A stretch of 64,000 bases of DNA from JAZBPO01 sp963691775 (GCA_963691775.1 OY829369.1:3224001-3288000); one strand, 5' to 3'; positions 1 through 7,085 are shown, counted from the stretch's first letter. Notes: generated from the letters alone by a model not told the origin. A program made the numbers and translations.

Positions 1-50
1 GGCTAGATTCTGCTTCGAATACAAACGTCCGCTGCAACGCTTTGTTGGGC
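1..50 (-). repeat. attC site 1 (partial, cut by window edge)
   Basis: Core GCCCAAC (minus strand) at 44-50 starts a site whose remainder lies left of the window. It closes the cassette with the gene at 63-470. Confidence 0.6.
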
Positions 51-62
51 ATGTGAATGCAC

Positions 63-470
63 TCACACACTGTCATTCTGTGTCGCACTCTGTTTGCGGC
101 TGACTTCGTAGTAATCCGCCCACTTTGCAGCTCCGTACATACGCCATACCGATGTGGTGATGTGCAAATTCGTTTGAAGCAGATCAACAAGGCTACAGCC
201 GGTGCAAAGTTCAAGCTCGAACGGCCCAAGAGCATACAGCGCGGCATTCACCGAGTCGTAGATCAATCTCCATTCGGCTTCCGTAAGCGAAAGCTCGTTC
301 GCGTCTGATACGCGTAACCGTTCAGTCTTCTTGTATATGGGTTGTACTGTCCTATCGTCGTGGCCCGATAGCGTTGCTATGTCCGATGCAGACCCACCGC
401 CGTACTCGGCCAAGCAAGCTGAGATTACGTGAACATCTGTTGCGCTCAGTTCGATCGTTATTCGTCGCAT
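63..470 (-). CDS. Cassette protein of unknown function
   Basis: A 135-residue soluble protein that I do not recognise. I chose the ATG at 470; a TTG four codons upstream (482) is in frame but lies at the cassette edge. No signal peptide or membrane segment is visible. The frame fills its cassette between two attC sites and has the expected minus orientation, which is the main support for it being real. Confidence 0.7.
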   Translation of the reverse strand: MRRITIELSATDVHVISACLAEYGGGSASDIATLSGHDDRTVQPIYKKTERLRVSDANELSLTEAEWRLIYDSVNAALYALGPFELELCTGCSLVDLLQTNLHITTSVWRMYGAAKWADYYEVSRKQSATQNDSV

Positions 471-483
471 TGCCCAGCTCAAT

Positions 484-533
484 GCCTAACGCTTCAAGAA
501 GAGGCGCGCGTTAGCGCGTCCTTCTTGCTTAAC
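484..533 (-). repeat. attC site 2 (short, odd type, 50 bp)
   Basis: Left core gcctaac; the right core is degenerate (gcttaac). Arms aagaagg/ccttctt and gcgcg tips pair. Closes the 494-853 cassette, whose stop codon lies inside the site. Confidence 0.65.
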
Positions 534-853
534 TTGCTAGAGTGACGCCACACGATGACCGCTAATGAAATCGTCACGACGATCAGCGCTGAAATCGTGA
601 CAATTATCCATCTGTAAAGTTGGAGAACGGTCACCTCACCGTTGTACTTTAGCGAATTTGCATAGTGCGCCATTGCTATGTAACGAGTTAAGACCTCTTC
701 TTGTGATTTATTCGCGTAGTCTGCGCGATCTAGTTTAGGGATTTCAACGCCGGCGCCCACGAATAGGTAGGTCGAATCCGTCGCATCTTGGAGGATATAT
801 CCACAGAAGACTATTATGACCGCGCCAAATATAGCTGAGATAGCTTTAGTCAT
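494..853 (-). CDS. Cassette-encoded membrane protein, unknown function
   Basis: 119 residues from an ATG. A hydrophobic segment near the N-terminus (about residues 4-22) and another at about residues 82-102 flank a polar loop of roughly 55 residues, so the protein probably has two membrane passes with the loop on one side. No known family recognised. Base composition here is noticeably more AT-rich than in the chromosomal part of the window, consistent with an acquired cassette. Confidence 0.75.
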   Translation of the reverse strand: MTKAISAIFGAVIIVFCGYILQDATDSTYLFVGAGVEIPKLDRADYANKSQEEVLTRYIAMAHYANSLKYNGEVTVLQLYRWIIVTISALIVVTISLAVIVWRHSSKLSKKDALTRASS

Positions 854-863
854 ATGCCCGTCA

Positions 864-932
864 CTCTAACGGCAAGGCTGAGCGGAGCCGCGGCCCAACG
901 GGCCGGGGTTCTGATCGAGCCGCTTGTTGGGC
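864..932 (-). repeat. attC site 3 (class C, 69 bp)
   Basis: Closes the 937-1374 cassette. Arms ccgcggcc/ggccgggg-type around a short loop; right core gttgggc. Confidence 0.85.
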
Positions 933-936
933 GACA

Positions 937-1374
937 TCAAGAGCCGTTCTCGCAGATGAAATCCGCTCCGGAGAAGCGGACGGCTTCAGAACCGGGAAGC
1001 CTCAGGTAGCCCTCCGTGTTGGGAAACCCAAACTCAGCAGCGGGCCCCGGTCCGGCAACCACGCGTAGCGCCACGATCGCACGCGATTCGTGCTCTCGCT
1101 TGGCGCGTTCGAGCATATCGAAGGGATCCTGAACGAAGGGGTCATGATCGAAGACCAAGCAGCTTTCGGGCGTGTCATGCGACTCTTGGTCACACTCATC
1201 AACCGCCCACGCGAAGTAGAAGCTGCCGAGCGGCTCGTTGGATTCCGTCAGGTCGTACGTACCTATTGCAGCGAAGCCCCAAAGGGATATTGCCCCCTCC
1301 GGTAGCCCGCAGAGCTCCGTGGATGAAGCACTCGAAGATGCAAGCAACAGCGCGGCTGCTAGACCGTCTCTCAT
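937..1374 (-). CDS. Secreted cassette protein, paralogue of the 12243-12680 gene
   Basis: 145 residues from the ATG at 1374 (an in-frame TTG lies upstream). The N-terminus is a signal peptide (Met-Arg-Asp followed by about 10 hydrophobic residues). The mature part contains several cysteines and a conserved Gly-Pro-Gly-Pro / FGFPNTEGYL stretch. The paralogue at 12243-12680 is very similar throughout and ends in the same attC class, so both descend from one cassette. The paralogue has a lipobox cysteine (LLLAC) where this copy has serine (LLLAS), so this one is probably periplasmic rather than lipidated. Function unknown. Confidence 0.8.
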   Translation of the reverse strand: MRDGLAAALLLASSSASSTELCGLPEGAISLWGFAAIGTYDLTESNEPLGSFYFAWAVDECDQESHDTPESCLVFDHDPFVQDPFDMLERAKREHESRAIVALRVVAGPGPAAEFGFPNTEGYLRLPGSEAVRFSGADFICENGS

Positions 1375-1377
1375 GGC

Positions 1378-1464
1378 GCCCAACGCCAAGGCTGTGCGGG
1401 CGCGGCGGCCGCAGGCCGGCGCGTCCGAGTGAGCGTAGCGAACGTCTCGAGCCGCTTGTTGAAC
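1378..1464 (-). repeat. attC site 4 (class B, 87 bp)
   Basis: Closes the lipoprotein cassette at 1466-1864. Inner hairpin gcggccgcaggccggcgc; cores gcccaac and gttgaac. Confidence 0.87.
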
Positions 1465-1465
1465 G

Positions 1466-1864
1466 TCACCTCTCTACCTCCCACCAGACAGCCGTCGGTT
1501 CATGAAGATGGAAGATGAATACCCGGGTTCCAGCATCGAAAGCTGACTCAACCAGCGAGGCCGAGCGCATTACGCTCCCGAGGGAGGCTGTGACCTTCGG
1601 CTGGCCTTCGTTGGTCAATACTCCACACCCGAACGGTAGGGGAACCAATGGAGCCTCCGGGAGCGGATTCATCGGTAGCAGGTCGAAGTGAAACGAAGCC
1701 GGGGCGGTTCGAAACTTCGTTTCGGAGCCAAAGGCCGACTCGTCTTGTGCGACTGGCACACGCAACGACGCGAGCACATCCCGCTTCTGTACGAACTGGT
1801 CAAAACCTGGCCCAGCGCAGCCGACGAGCATCCAGCAAAAACAAAGCGCAGCAGTCGATCGCAT
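1466..1864 (-). CDS. Cassette-encoded lipoprotein, unknown function
   Basis: 132 residues from the ATG at 1864; an in-frame TTG at 1888 sits inside the neighbouring attC and is less likely. The N-terminus is a lipoprotein signal peptide with lipobox LVGC about 16 residues in, predicting an envelope lipoprotein. The rest is soluble and unrecognised. Confidence 0.72.
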   Translation of the reverse strand: MRSTAALCFCWMLVGCAGPGFDQFVQKRDVLASLRVPVAQDESAFGSETKFRTAPASFHFDLLPMNPLPEAPLVPLPFGCGVLTNEGQPKVTASLGSVMRSASLVESAFDAGTRVFIFHLHEPTAVWWEVER

Positions 1865-1882
1865 GCGTTGTGCTCCAGTGAC

Positions 1883-1942
1883 GTTCAACGCTTAGCTTGT
1901 TCGGCTGCGCGTAGCGCAGTCCGAACGAAGCGCTTGTTGTAC
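1883..1942 (-). repeat. attC site 5 (class A, 60 bp)
   Basis: Closes repeat cassette R1. Tip ctgcgc-gta-gcgcag, called tip a. Confidence 0.9.
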
Positions 1943-2202
1943 GTCGTAATGGCTGCACGCATGACCGAGTCCGTCGTGCGGTTCCGGCTGTGGAAAACCT
2001 TCTGAGGAGGCGCGTTGCGGACCGCGGCTGAAGATGCGCGAACAGCACGGCGGCGAGAAAACAGAATGCGGCTGAGCGAAGGATTGCTCGCGTCGTGCGC
2101 GTCAAAGAAATCTTGGATCGATCTGGTGGCCATGCCCTGCATCCGTGAGAGCGCCTTGGTGGTTGAGACTACACCTGGATCAGTCGTCTTTCCGACGTAC
2201 AA
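1885..2202 (-). CDS. Repeat cassette R1: 105-codon ORF, unknown function
   Basis: First (leftmost) of 27 copies of the 314-bp cassette. The frame opens with TTG-TAC-GTC inside the upstream attC core, has in-frame ATGs at codons 22 and 25, and ends on a TAG or TGA created at the downstream cassette junction. Its last 17 or so residues (NKRFVRTALRAAEQAKR type) are encoded by its own attC. The product is basic and Arg/Ser/Ala-rich, without a membrane segment, and I recognise no family. The frame is open in all 27 copies and lies in the cassette direction, but most substitutions between copies would change residues, and no convincing ribosome binding site precedes the TTG. Coding is therefore plausible, not proven. 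The central haplotype is H1-like. Confidence 0.45.
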   Translation of the reverse strand: MYVGKTTDPGVVSTTKALSRMQGMATRSIQDFFDAHDASNPSLSRILFSRRRAVRASSAAVRNAPPQKVFHSRNRTTDSVMRAAITTYNKRFVRTALRAAEQAKR

Positions 2203-2283
2203 CGCAAAGGCTGTGCGTGCGTGGCGGCCGCAGGCCGGCGCGTCCGAGTGAGCCAAGCGAACGCCTCAAGCCGTTTGTTATGT
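2197..2283 (-). repeat. attC site 6 (class B, 87 bp)
   Basis: Closes the VOC-protein cassette. Cores gtacaac and gttatgt. Confidence 0.87.
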
Positions 2284-2691
2284 GCCTTCTGCGCTGACTG
2301 CCGCAAGATCATCACCCTCTGCTACGAAGTGTCTGAGTTCGAACCCATTCCCTTCAGTGTCTCGGAGCTCGCACATCCGAACAGGCACGAAGTCCGTTGG
2401 TTCTCGCGTGACGATGTGTTCACCTCCAGCCGCAACGACGCTGGCGATTGCCGCATCGAGATCGTCGACGTGTAGATTCAGCCCGGCGTGGGGCGCAACG
2501 GCTTCAGAGCTGCGCGGCGAGAGGATGTGTAGCGCGATCGTAGCCCCGCCGCACCGAAGCATCGACCAGCCGGGCGTGTGCTGGAGAACTTCCAGGTCGA
2601 ACGTGTCGCGATAGAACGCGACTGCGCGATCCATGTTGTTGACGTAGAGAATAAAGAGTGGATCTCGAACCTTCACATCCGTTGCCACCAC
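2278..2691 (-). CDS. VOC-fold (glyoxalase/bleomycin-resistance type) protein
   Basis: 137 residues from a GTG at 2691. A longer in-frame reading to 2748 would enter attC 7 and precede the conserved domain. Typical VOC features are a first beta strand (LFILYVNNM), the helix motif RAVAFYRDTFDLEVL, a glutamine/histidine strand IALHILSP and the closing DTEGNGFELRHF segment. The fold usually binds a divalent metal and acts as lyase, dioxygenase or drug-binding protein; the substrate cannot be read from the sequence. VOC proteins are common cassette passengers. Confidence 0.85.
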   Translation of the reverse strand: MVATDVKVRDPLFILYVNNMDRAVAFYRDTFDLEVLQHTPGWSMLRCGGATIALHILSPRSSEAVAPHAGLNLHVDDLDAAIASVVAAGGEHIVTREPTDFVPVRMCELRDTEGNGFELRHFVAEGDDLAAVSAEGT

Positions 2692-2724
2692 ATGATCGGA
2701 GATTCGTGTTGCGCTCGCATTGGC

Positions 2725-2856
2725 ACATAACACCCTGTTAAGCGGCACACTGCGGAAGGGCGCGTTTGCGGTAAATTGGCGAAGCCAATTGCAAACGGGG
2801 CCTGGAAGAGTGTGTCCGAGCGAACGAATGTGAGCGGCTTCAACAACATGTTATAC
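2725..2856 (-). repeat. attC site 7 (long type, 132 bp)
   Basis: Much longer than the other sites, in the length range of Vibrio-type repeats. Contains nested arms gcgtttgc...gcaaacg and aattggc-gaa-gccaatt. Cores acataac and gttatac. Closes the 2871-3146 cassette. Confidence 0.75.
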
Positions 2857-2870
2857 ACGGACTAGCACTG

Positions 2871-3146
2871 TTACGATGTGACCAGAGATAAACAAGCTGA
2901 AATCGTTGTTGCTGAAGCGATTATCATCAGCCGAAAATTGAATTCAGAGTCTTGAATTCTTCGTGAGGTACGTTGGTTTCCAACTAAATACAGTACTAGG
3001 CTAATACCTAAAATTGACAAAGCCAATGTGTAGTGGCCTAGTCCAAACACAAATAGAGAACTTGCGATGGTTACAGCCGCGAGAACATAAAATCCCAGAC
3101 TGACGAATAGATTGATTGAGCGGAAACTCTCGAAGGGTTTAATCAT
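2871..3146 (-). CDS. Cassette-encoded small membrane protein
   Basis: 91 residues from an ATG. Three hydrophobic segments (about residues 10-32, 36-54 and 68-90) make it largely an integral membrane protein. AT-rich relative to the rest of the window. No family recognised. Confidence 0.72.
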   Translation of the reverse strand: MIKPFESFRSINLFVSLGFYVLAAVTIASSLFVFGLGHYTLALSILGISLVLYLVGNQRTSRRIQDSEFNFRLMIIASATTISACLSLVTS

Positions 3147-3180
3147 AGGTTTCTCTCAGCTTCTGTAACTTGAAGTTGGT

Positions 3181-3240
3181 GTATAACGCTTAGCTTGTTC
3201 GGCTGCGCGCAGCGCAGTCCGAACGAAGCGCTTGTTGTGT
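3181..3240 (-). repeat. attC site 8 (class A, 60 bp) on a non-R cassette
   Basis: Same class as the R cassettes (tip ctgcgc-gca-gcgcag, tip b) but closes the unrelated 3244-3597 gene. Confidence 0.88.
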
Positions 3241-3243
3241 TCT

Positions 3244-3597
3244 CTACGCACACCACTCTCCCACGGCGTCCTCGGACGAGCATCCATGCATCATCAGTGA
3301 AGTCGGATCGTCGCCGAACGCGAGCGCAAACCCCTCGGAACTTGAGATCGTCAACAGCCAACCGCCCGGACCTCGCGCGATGGCCCAAACCTCAGCTTCG
3401 CGATATCGATCAAAGTCCGCATCTTGAATGATCGTCGACGTCACCGTCGCACGGACAGGATCGATCACCTCACCGATGAGCTTCTTGGAGAGGTTCTCGA
3501 CGTGTTGCTCGTAGGAGACTCCCGCTGGTGTCAGAACTGCTGGTTCGCAGGACTCGATCGAACGAGTGATTCGTGCGATGGCCTCGGCTTTGGTCAT
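3244..3597 (-). CDS. Cassette protein of unknown function
   Basis: 117 residues from the ATG at 3597. Soluble and acidic; the N-terminal third looks helical (TKAEAIARITRSIESCE) and the rest mixed, resembling small immunity-like or DUF proteins in size, with no motif I can name. It sits alone in a class A cassette. Confidence 0.72.
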   Translation of the reverse strand: MTKAEAIARITRSIESCEPAVLTPAGVSYEQHVENLSKKLIGEVIDPVRATVTSTIIQDADFDRYREAEVWAIARGPGGWLLTISSSEGFALAFGDDPTSLMMHGCSSEDAVGEWCA

Positions 3598-3600
3598 GGA

Positions 3601-3687
3601 ACACAACGCCAAGGCTGTGCGGGCGCGGCGGCCGCAGGCCGGCGCGTCCGAGTGAGCGTAGCGAACGCCACGAGCCGCTTGTTAAGC
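3601..3687 (-). repeat. attC site 9 (class B, 87 bp)
   Basis: Closes the 3682-4095 cassette; stop codon of that gene overlaps the right core gttaagc. Confidence 0.87.
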
Positions 3688-4095
3688 GCCATTTTGAATC
3701 GCGTCCTCCGGTGATGGCCGCACATCCGAGAATCGGCCCTCGATCCTGTCGAAGAGTGCGCTGTCCTCGCTTACGACAGCCCACTCGGTAGATCGACACG
3801 CAAGCAACCGGACCCAGAACTCACCATCTAGCTCTCCACGAAAGTTCCCGCCGCACACTTGGTCGCAGCGCTCCGCCAGCTGCAACAACGCCGAGCCGCT
3901 CAGTTTCTGGCCCGTCTCATGGGCCTCGTAGAACGCGGGTGCCGAAACGCCAATGACCTCCTCAACATCGACGACGGTCCAGACTGATTCTGCTAGGTCG
4001 TTTTCAAGGAGCGCGAGGAGGTCAACTAGATCAAAGGATAGGATGTGTCCGCCGCCCGGCAGTGATTCCTTGTCCCAGATGGTGACGGCTCGCAT
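3682..4095 (-). CDS. Cassette protein of unknown function
   Basis: 137 residues from the ATG at 4095; the open frame extends upstream through attC 10 but without plausible coding content. Soluble and acidic, with a central pair of cysteines (ERCDQVCGG). No family recognised. Its end overlaps attC 9 by a few bases, as is common for cassette genes. Confidence 0.72.
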   Translation of the reverse strand: MRAVTIWDKESLPGGGHILSFDLVDLLALLENDLAESVWTVVDVEEVIGVSAPAFYEAHETGQKLSGSALLQLAERCDQVCGGNFRGELDGEFWVRLLACRSTEWAVVSEDSALFDRIEGRFSDVRPSPEDAIQNGA

Positions 4096-4098
4096 GGC

Positions 4099-4188
4099 GC
4101 TTAACGCATAGCCTGAGCGGCGGTTGCGGCGCGAAGCGCTGCGACCGTCCGGCGCCCGCTGGGCGCGCACTCTAGGCGCTTGTTAGGC
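4099..4188 (-). repeat. attC site 10 (class D, 90 bp)
   Basis: Closes the 4213-4572 cassette. Two pairable inner arms (gcggcgcgaagcgctgc and ggcgcccgctgggcgc). Confidence 0.87.
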
Positions 4189-4212
4189 GAATTGCTGGCT
4201 AACCGTGAGACG

Positions 4213-4572
4213 CTACTTCTCATGGGCGGCGCCTGCTTCGATCGTGGGTTCGACGACGAATCGAAGGGCGTGACGCTTGACATCGATTTCCACGTCGCTG
4301 AGCGCGACATGGCTGCGCCGTCGCCCGAGCATGCGCTGTGGAATCGAAACCTCGAAAGCGTACTTGCGCATCGACCGATCACCTTCAGCAATCCAAGCAT
4401 CTCCGCAGACATCAATGCCGAGTCTCGTGTTCGTAGCTGTGTGTGGAAGGAAACCGTCGCACCAGAAGCCGCCGAACGAGGGGGCCGCATGCGTTCGGAA
4501 CCAGCCTGACAGGACGAACTCAAGCATCAGCCAAAAGTCCCTATCTTCGAGGATCTGGTGGCGAGCGCTCAC
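4213..4572 (-). CDS. Cassette protein of unknown function
   Basis: 119 residues from a GTG at 4572, just inside the cassette after attC 11. It is rich in aromatic residues (FWLMLEF, SGWF, GGFWCDGFLP), followed by a segment YAFEVSIPQRML. Orientation and cassette boundaries support it; an overlapping plus-strand frame (4180-4509) opposes the array direction. No family recognised. Confidence 0.6.
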   Translation of the reverse strand: MSARHQILEDRDFWLMLEFVLSGWFRTHAAPSFGGFWCDGFLPHTATNTRLGIDVCGDAWIAEGDRSMRKYAFEVSIPQRMLGRRRSHVALSDVEIDVKRHALRFVVEPTIEAGAAHEK

Positions 4573-4577
4573 AAGTC

Positions 4578-4637
4578 GCCTAACGCTTAGCTTGTTCGGC
4601 TGCGCGCAGCGCAGTCCGAACGAAGCGCTTGTTGTAC
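4578..4637 (-). repeat. attC site 11 (class A, tip b)
   Basis: Closes repeat cassette R2; left core gcctaac supplies the stop of R2. Confidence 0.9.
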
Positions 4638-4897
4638 GTCGAGATGGCTGCACGCATGACCGAGTCCGTCGTGCGGTTCCGGCCTTGGAAAACCTTCTGA
4701 GCAGGCGCGTTGCGGACTGCCGCCAGAGATGCGCTCTCAGCACGGCGGCGAGAAAACGGAGCTCGGCTGAGCGAAGGATTGCCCGCGTCGTGCGCGTCGC
4801 AGAAATCTTGGATCGATCTGGTGGCCATGCCCTGCATCCGTGAGAGCGCCTTCGTGGTTGAGACTACACCTGGATCAGTCGTCTTTCCGACGTACAA
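4580..4897 (-). CDS. Repeat cassette R2 ORF (105 codons)
   Basis: Central haplotype H2. Differs from the majority by DFC in place of DFF and by Ala-Gln-Lys in place of Pro-Gln-Lys. First of a tandem pair with R3. Confidence 0.45.
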   Translation of the reverse strand: MYVGKTTDPGVVSTTKALSRMQGMATRSIQDFCDAHDAGNPSLSRAPFSRRRAESASLAAVRNAPAQKVFQGRNRTTDSVMRAAISTYNKRFVRTALRAAEQAKR

Positions 4898-5211
4898 CGC
4901 TTAGCTTGTTCGGTGCCGCGAAGCGGCGTCCGAACGAAGCGCTTGTTGTACGTCGAGATGGCTGCTCCCGCGACCGAGTCCGTCGTGCGGTTCCGGCCTT
5001 GGAAAACCTTCTGAGGAGGCGCGTTGCGGACTGCGGCTGAAGATGCGCGATCAGCACGGCGGCGAGAAAACAGAATGCGGCTGAGCGAAGGATTGCCCGC
5101 GTCGTGCGCGTCGAAGAAATCTTGGATCGATCTGGTGGCCATGCCCTGCATCCGTGAGAGCGCCTTCGTGTCTGAGATTACACCTGGATCAGTCGTCTTT
5201 CCGACGTACAA
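4864..5211 (-). CDS. Repeat cassette R3 ORF (115 codons, read into R2)
   Basis: Because another R copy follows, the junction reads GTTGTAC, the stop is lost and ten extra residues (CTSERRLIQV) are added from the next copy in a shifted frame. Haplotype H1; near-identical to R12. Confidence 0.42.
   Translation of the reverse strand: MYVGKTTDPGVISDTKALSRMQGMATRSIQDFFDAHDAGNPSLSRILFSRRRADRASSAAVRNAPPQKVFQGRNRTTDSVAGAAISTYNKRFVRTPLRGTEQAKRCTSERRLIQV
4892..4951 (-). repeat. attC site 12 (class A, tip c)
   Basis: Closes R3. Tip gccgc-gaa-gcggc replaces tip a/b with pairing kept. Confidence 0.9.
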
Positions 5212-5292
5212 CGCCAAGGCTGTGCGGGCGCGACGGCCGAAGGCCGGTGCGTCCGAGTGAGCGCAGCGAACGCCACGAGCCGCTTGTTAGAC
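5206..5292 (-). repeat. attC site 13 (class B, 87 bp)
   Basis: Closes the zinc-ribbon cassette. Inner hairpin ggccgaaggcc. Confidence 0.87.
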
Positions 5293-5598
5293 GTCATTGC
5301 CGCTTCCACTAGCCGTATTCGGAGGTCGTGCGACAGAGACAGGGCGATCGAGTAGCCGCTGCAGAACAAACCCAGCAAAACCGGCACCACATGCACCAGC
5401 GGCAATGGCTCCGACCGTACCAAGCACGACTTCAAACTCGGACATCGCGTAAACCGCGACGCCCATGAGGAGCGAGCAGGGTACAAAGCTCCCCATGTTG
5501 CTTATTAGGTATGCACCGCACTTGCATCGCACGGGTGTCTTGATGGCTAGGCGCCATTCGTTGCTCAGCTGATTTCTGCAATCCGGGCAATAAGCCAT
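5287..5598 (-). CDS. Zinc-ribbon membrane protein (cassette)
   Basis: 103 residues from an ATG. An N-terminal CPDC (residues 4-7) and CKCG (about 25-28) form a probable zinc ribbon, followed by two hydrophobic segments (about 37-52 and 57-80). Small ribbon-plus-membrane proteins of this kind have no assigned function; it is probably an inner-membrane protein with a cytoplasmic metal-binding head. It is the only single-copy cassette between R2-R3 and R4-R5. Confidence 0.78.
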   Translation of the reverse strand: MAYCPDCRNQLSNEWRLAIKTPVRCKCGAYLISNMGSFVPCSLLMGVAVYAMSEFEVVLGTVGAIAAGACGAGFAGFVLQRLLDRPVSVARPPNTASGSGNDV

Positions 5599-5601
5599 GA
5601 C

Positions 5602-5661
5602 GTCTAACGCTTAGCTTGTTCGGTGCCGCGAAGCGGCGTCCGAACGAAGCGCTTGTTGTAC
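5602..5661 (-). repeat. attC site 14 (class A, tip c)
   Basis: Closes R4; left core gtctaac. Confidence 0.9.
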
Positions 5662-5921
5662 GTCGAGATGGCTGCTCCCACGACCGAGTCCGTCGTGCGG
5701 CTCCGGCCTTGGAAAACCCTCTGAGGAGGCGCGTTGCGGACCGCGGCTGAAGATGCGCGATCAGCACGGCGGCGAGAAAACGGAGCACGGCTGAGCGAAG
5801 GATTGCCCGCGTCGTGCGCGTCGAAGAAATCTTGGATCGATCTGGTGGCCATGCCCTGCATCCGTGAGAGCGCCTTCGTATCTGAGATTACACCTGGATC
5901 AGTCGTCTTTCCGACGTACAA
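5604..5921 (-). CDS. Repeat cassette R4 ORF (105 codons)
   Basis: Haplotype H1; carries the Ser-Asp-Thr variant near the N-terminus and PQRVFQGRSR in place of PQKVFQGRNR. Confidence 0.45.
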   Translation of the reverse strand: MYVGKTTDPGVISDTKALSRMQGMATRSIQDFFDAHDAGNPSLSRAPFSRRRADRASSAAVRNAPPQRVFQGRSRTTDSVVGAAISTYNKRFVRTPLRGTEQAKR

Positions 5922-6235
5922 CGCTTAGCTTGTTCGGTGCCGCGAAGCGGCGTCCGAACGAAGCGCTTGTTGTACGTCGAGATGGCTGCTCCCACGACCG
6001 AGTCCGTCGTGCGGCTCCGGCCTTGGAAAACCCTCTGAGGAGGCGCGTTGCGGACTGCCGCCAGAGATGCGCTCTCAGCACGGCGGCGAGAAAGCGGAGC
6101 ACGGCTGAGCGAAGGATTGCTCGCGTCGTGCGCGTCGAAGAAATCTTGGATCAATCTGGTGGCCATGCCCTGCATCCGTGAGAGCGCCTTCTTGGTTGAG
6201 ATTACACCTGGATCAGTCGTCTTTCCGACGTACAA
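5888..6235 (-). CDS. Repeat cassette R5 ORF (115 codons, read into R4)
   Basis: Haplotype H2 with the ATR-L-IQD and STKK variants. Confidence 0.42.
   Translation of the reverse strand: MYVGKTTDPGVISTKKALSRMQGMATRLIQDFFDAHDASNPSLSRAPLSRRRAESASLAAVRNAPPQRVFQGRSRTTDSVVGAAISTYNKRFVRTPLRGTEQAKRCTSERRLIQV
5916..5975 (-). repeat. attC site 15 (class A, tip c)
   Basis: Closes R5. Confidence 0.9.
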
Positions 6236-6298
6236 CGCCAAGGCTGATCGGAGGGGCCGCCCGTAGGGCGGTGCTTCCGATCAAGCCGCTTGTTAAGC
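6230..6298 (-). repeat. attC site 16 (class C, 69 bp)
   Basis: Closes the SPFH-like cassette. Inner hairpin gccgcccgtagggcggt. Confidence 0.87.
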
Positions 6299-6685
6299 GC
6301 TGACGCGATTCTCATGCCCGCACTTTTCGCAAGTGACTATTCTCACCGCAGCTTTGGCGACCCAGATCTTCTCGTCACGAAAGGAGGTCACCTGAATTGG
6401 ATCCTGGGGCGCAAGTGCTCCGGACTCACTAGGAAAGACAGCACCGGAAACCTTAGCGAGCCCGTCCCCTTGATACGACCCTAGGTCACCCAAGGTCACG
6501 CGAGTAAAGGTATCGGACGAACCCGGGACGGAGATGTGGAAGCCGGGCAAGAGAATGGCGTGGAATTTCCCAAGCCGACTGACGACGATGCGCTCATTCT
6601 CTCCTACGACCCGAGAGTTTCTTGCGAGCGTGACCGCTACCCATAGAGCAACAGCGGCGCCAAGAATTAGAGTTCCAAGTTCCAC
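6293..6685 (-). CDS. SPFH/band-7-like short membrane protein (cassette)
   Basis: 130 residues from an ATG. An N-terminal membrane segment (about 4-20) leads into VVGENERIVVSRLGKFHAILLPGFHISVP, the opening signature of stomatin/prohibitin (SPFH) proteins. The usual length is over 250 residues, so only the first strands of the SPFH domain are present. A C-terminal CEKCGHE pair suggests metal binding. SPFH proteins scaffold membrane microdomains; a truncated cassette form could be a decoy or a membrane adaptor, which is inference. Confidence 0.72.
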   Translation of the reverse strand: MELGTLILGAAVALWVAVTLARNSRVVGENERIVVSRLGKFHAILLPGFHISVPGSSDTFTRVTLGDLGSYQGDGLAKVSGAVFPSESGALAPQDPIQVTSFRDEKIWVAKAAVRIVTCEKCGHENRVSA

Positions 6686-6704
6686 GCGGGGCAGCTCCAG
6701 AGGC

Positions 6705-6791
6705 GCTTAACGCCAAGGCTGTGCGGGCGTGCCGGCCGCAGGCCGGCGCGTCCGTGGGAGCGCAGCGACCGGCACCAGCCGCTTGTTAGAA
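6705..6791 (-). repeat. attC site 17 (class B, 87 bp)
   Basis: Closes the 6798-7085 cassette; right core gttagaa is slightly off consensus. Confidence 0.84.
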
Positions 6792-6797
6792 AGCACC

Positions 6798-7085
6798 TCA
6801 CTCACGTCGTAGCCATCCCTTTCCAGAACAGTGATCCGCTACTGATTCAAACTCGCTGTCTATCCACATCTCTCTAGGGTGGTCGTGGAAGCCGAGAATC
6901 GGCCGATCGCCGTCTCGGATCTCGAAGTCTCGTAGGCCTCGAATGCTGCGCTGAGTGAGCGGTCCGCGCTCGCTGAAGTCTTCTGTCAGCTTCCGATTGA
7001 CGAGCACCTTCGGCGCTGCAGCAACGGAGATCGCATAGAGTGCGATTCTTCTGTAGTTCTTTGGATTGACTGCAATCGAGGTCAC
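6798..7085 (-). CDS. Cassette protein of unknown function
   Basis: 95 residues from a GTG at 7085. Soluble; N-terminal half basic, then a Asp/Glu- and His-rich part (GFHDHPREMWIDSEFE). Nothing recognised. The start codon lies about 20 bases inside attC 18. Confidence 0.6.
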   Translation of the reverse strand: MTSIAVNPKNYRRIALYAISVAAAPKVLVNRKLTEDFSERGPLTQRSIRGLRDFEIRDGDRPILGFHDHPREMWIDSEFESVADHCSGKGWLRRE

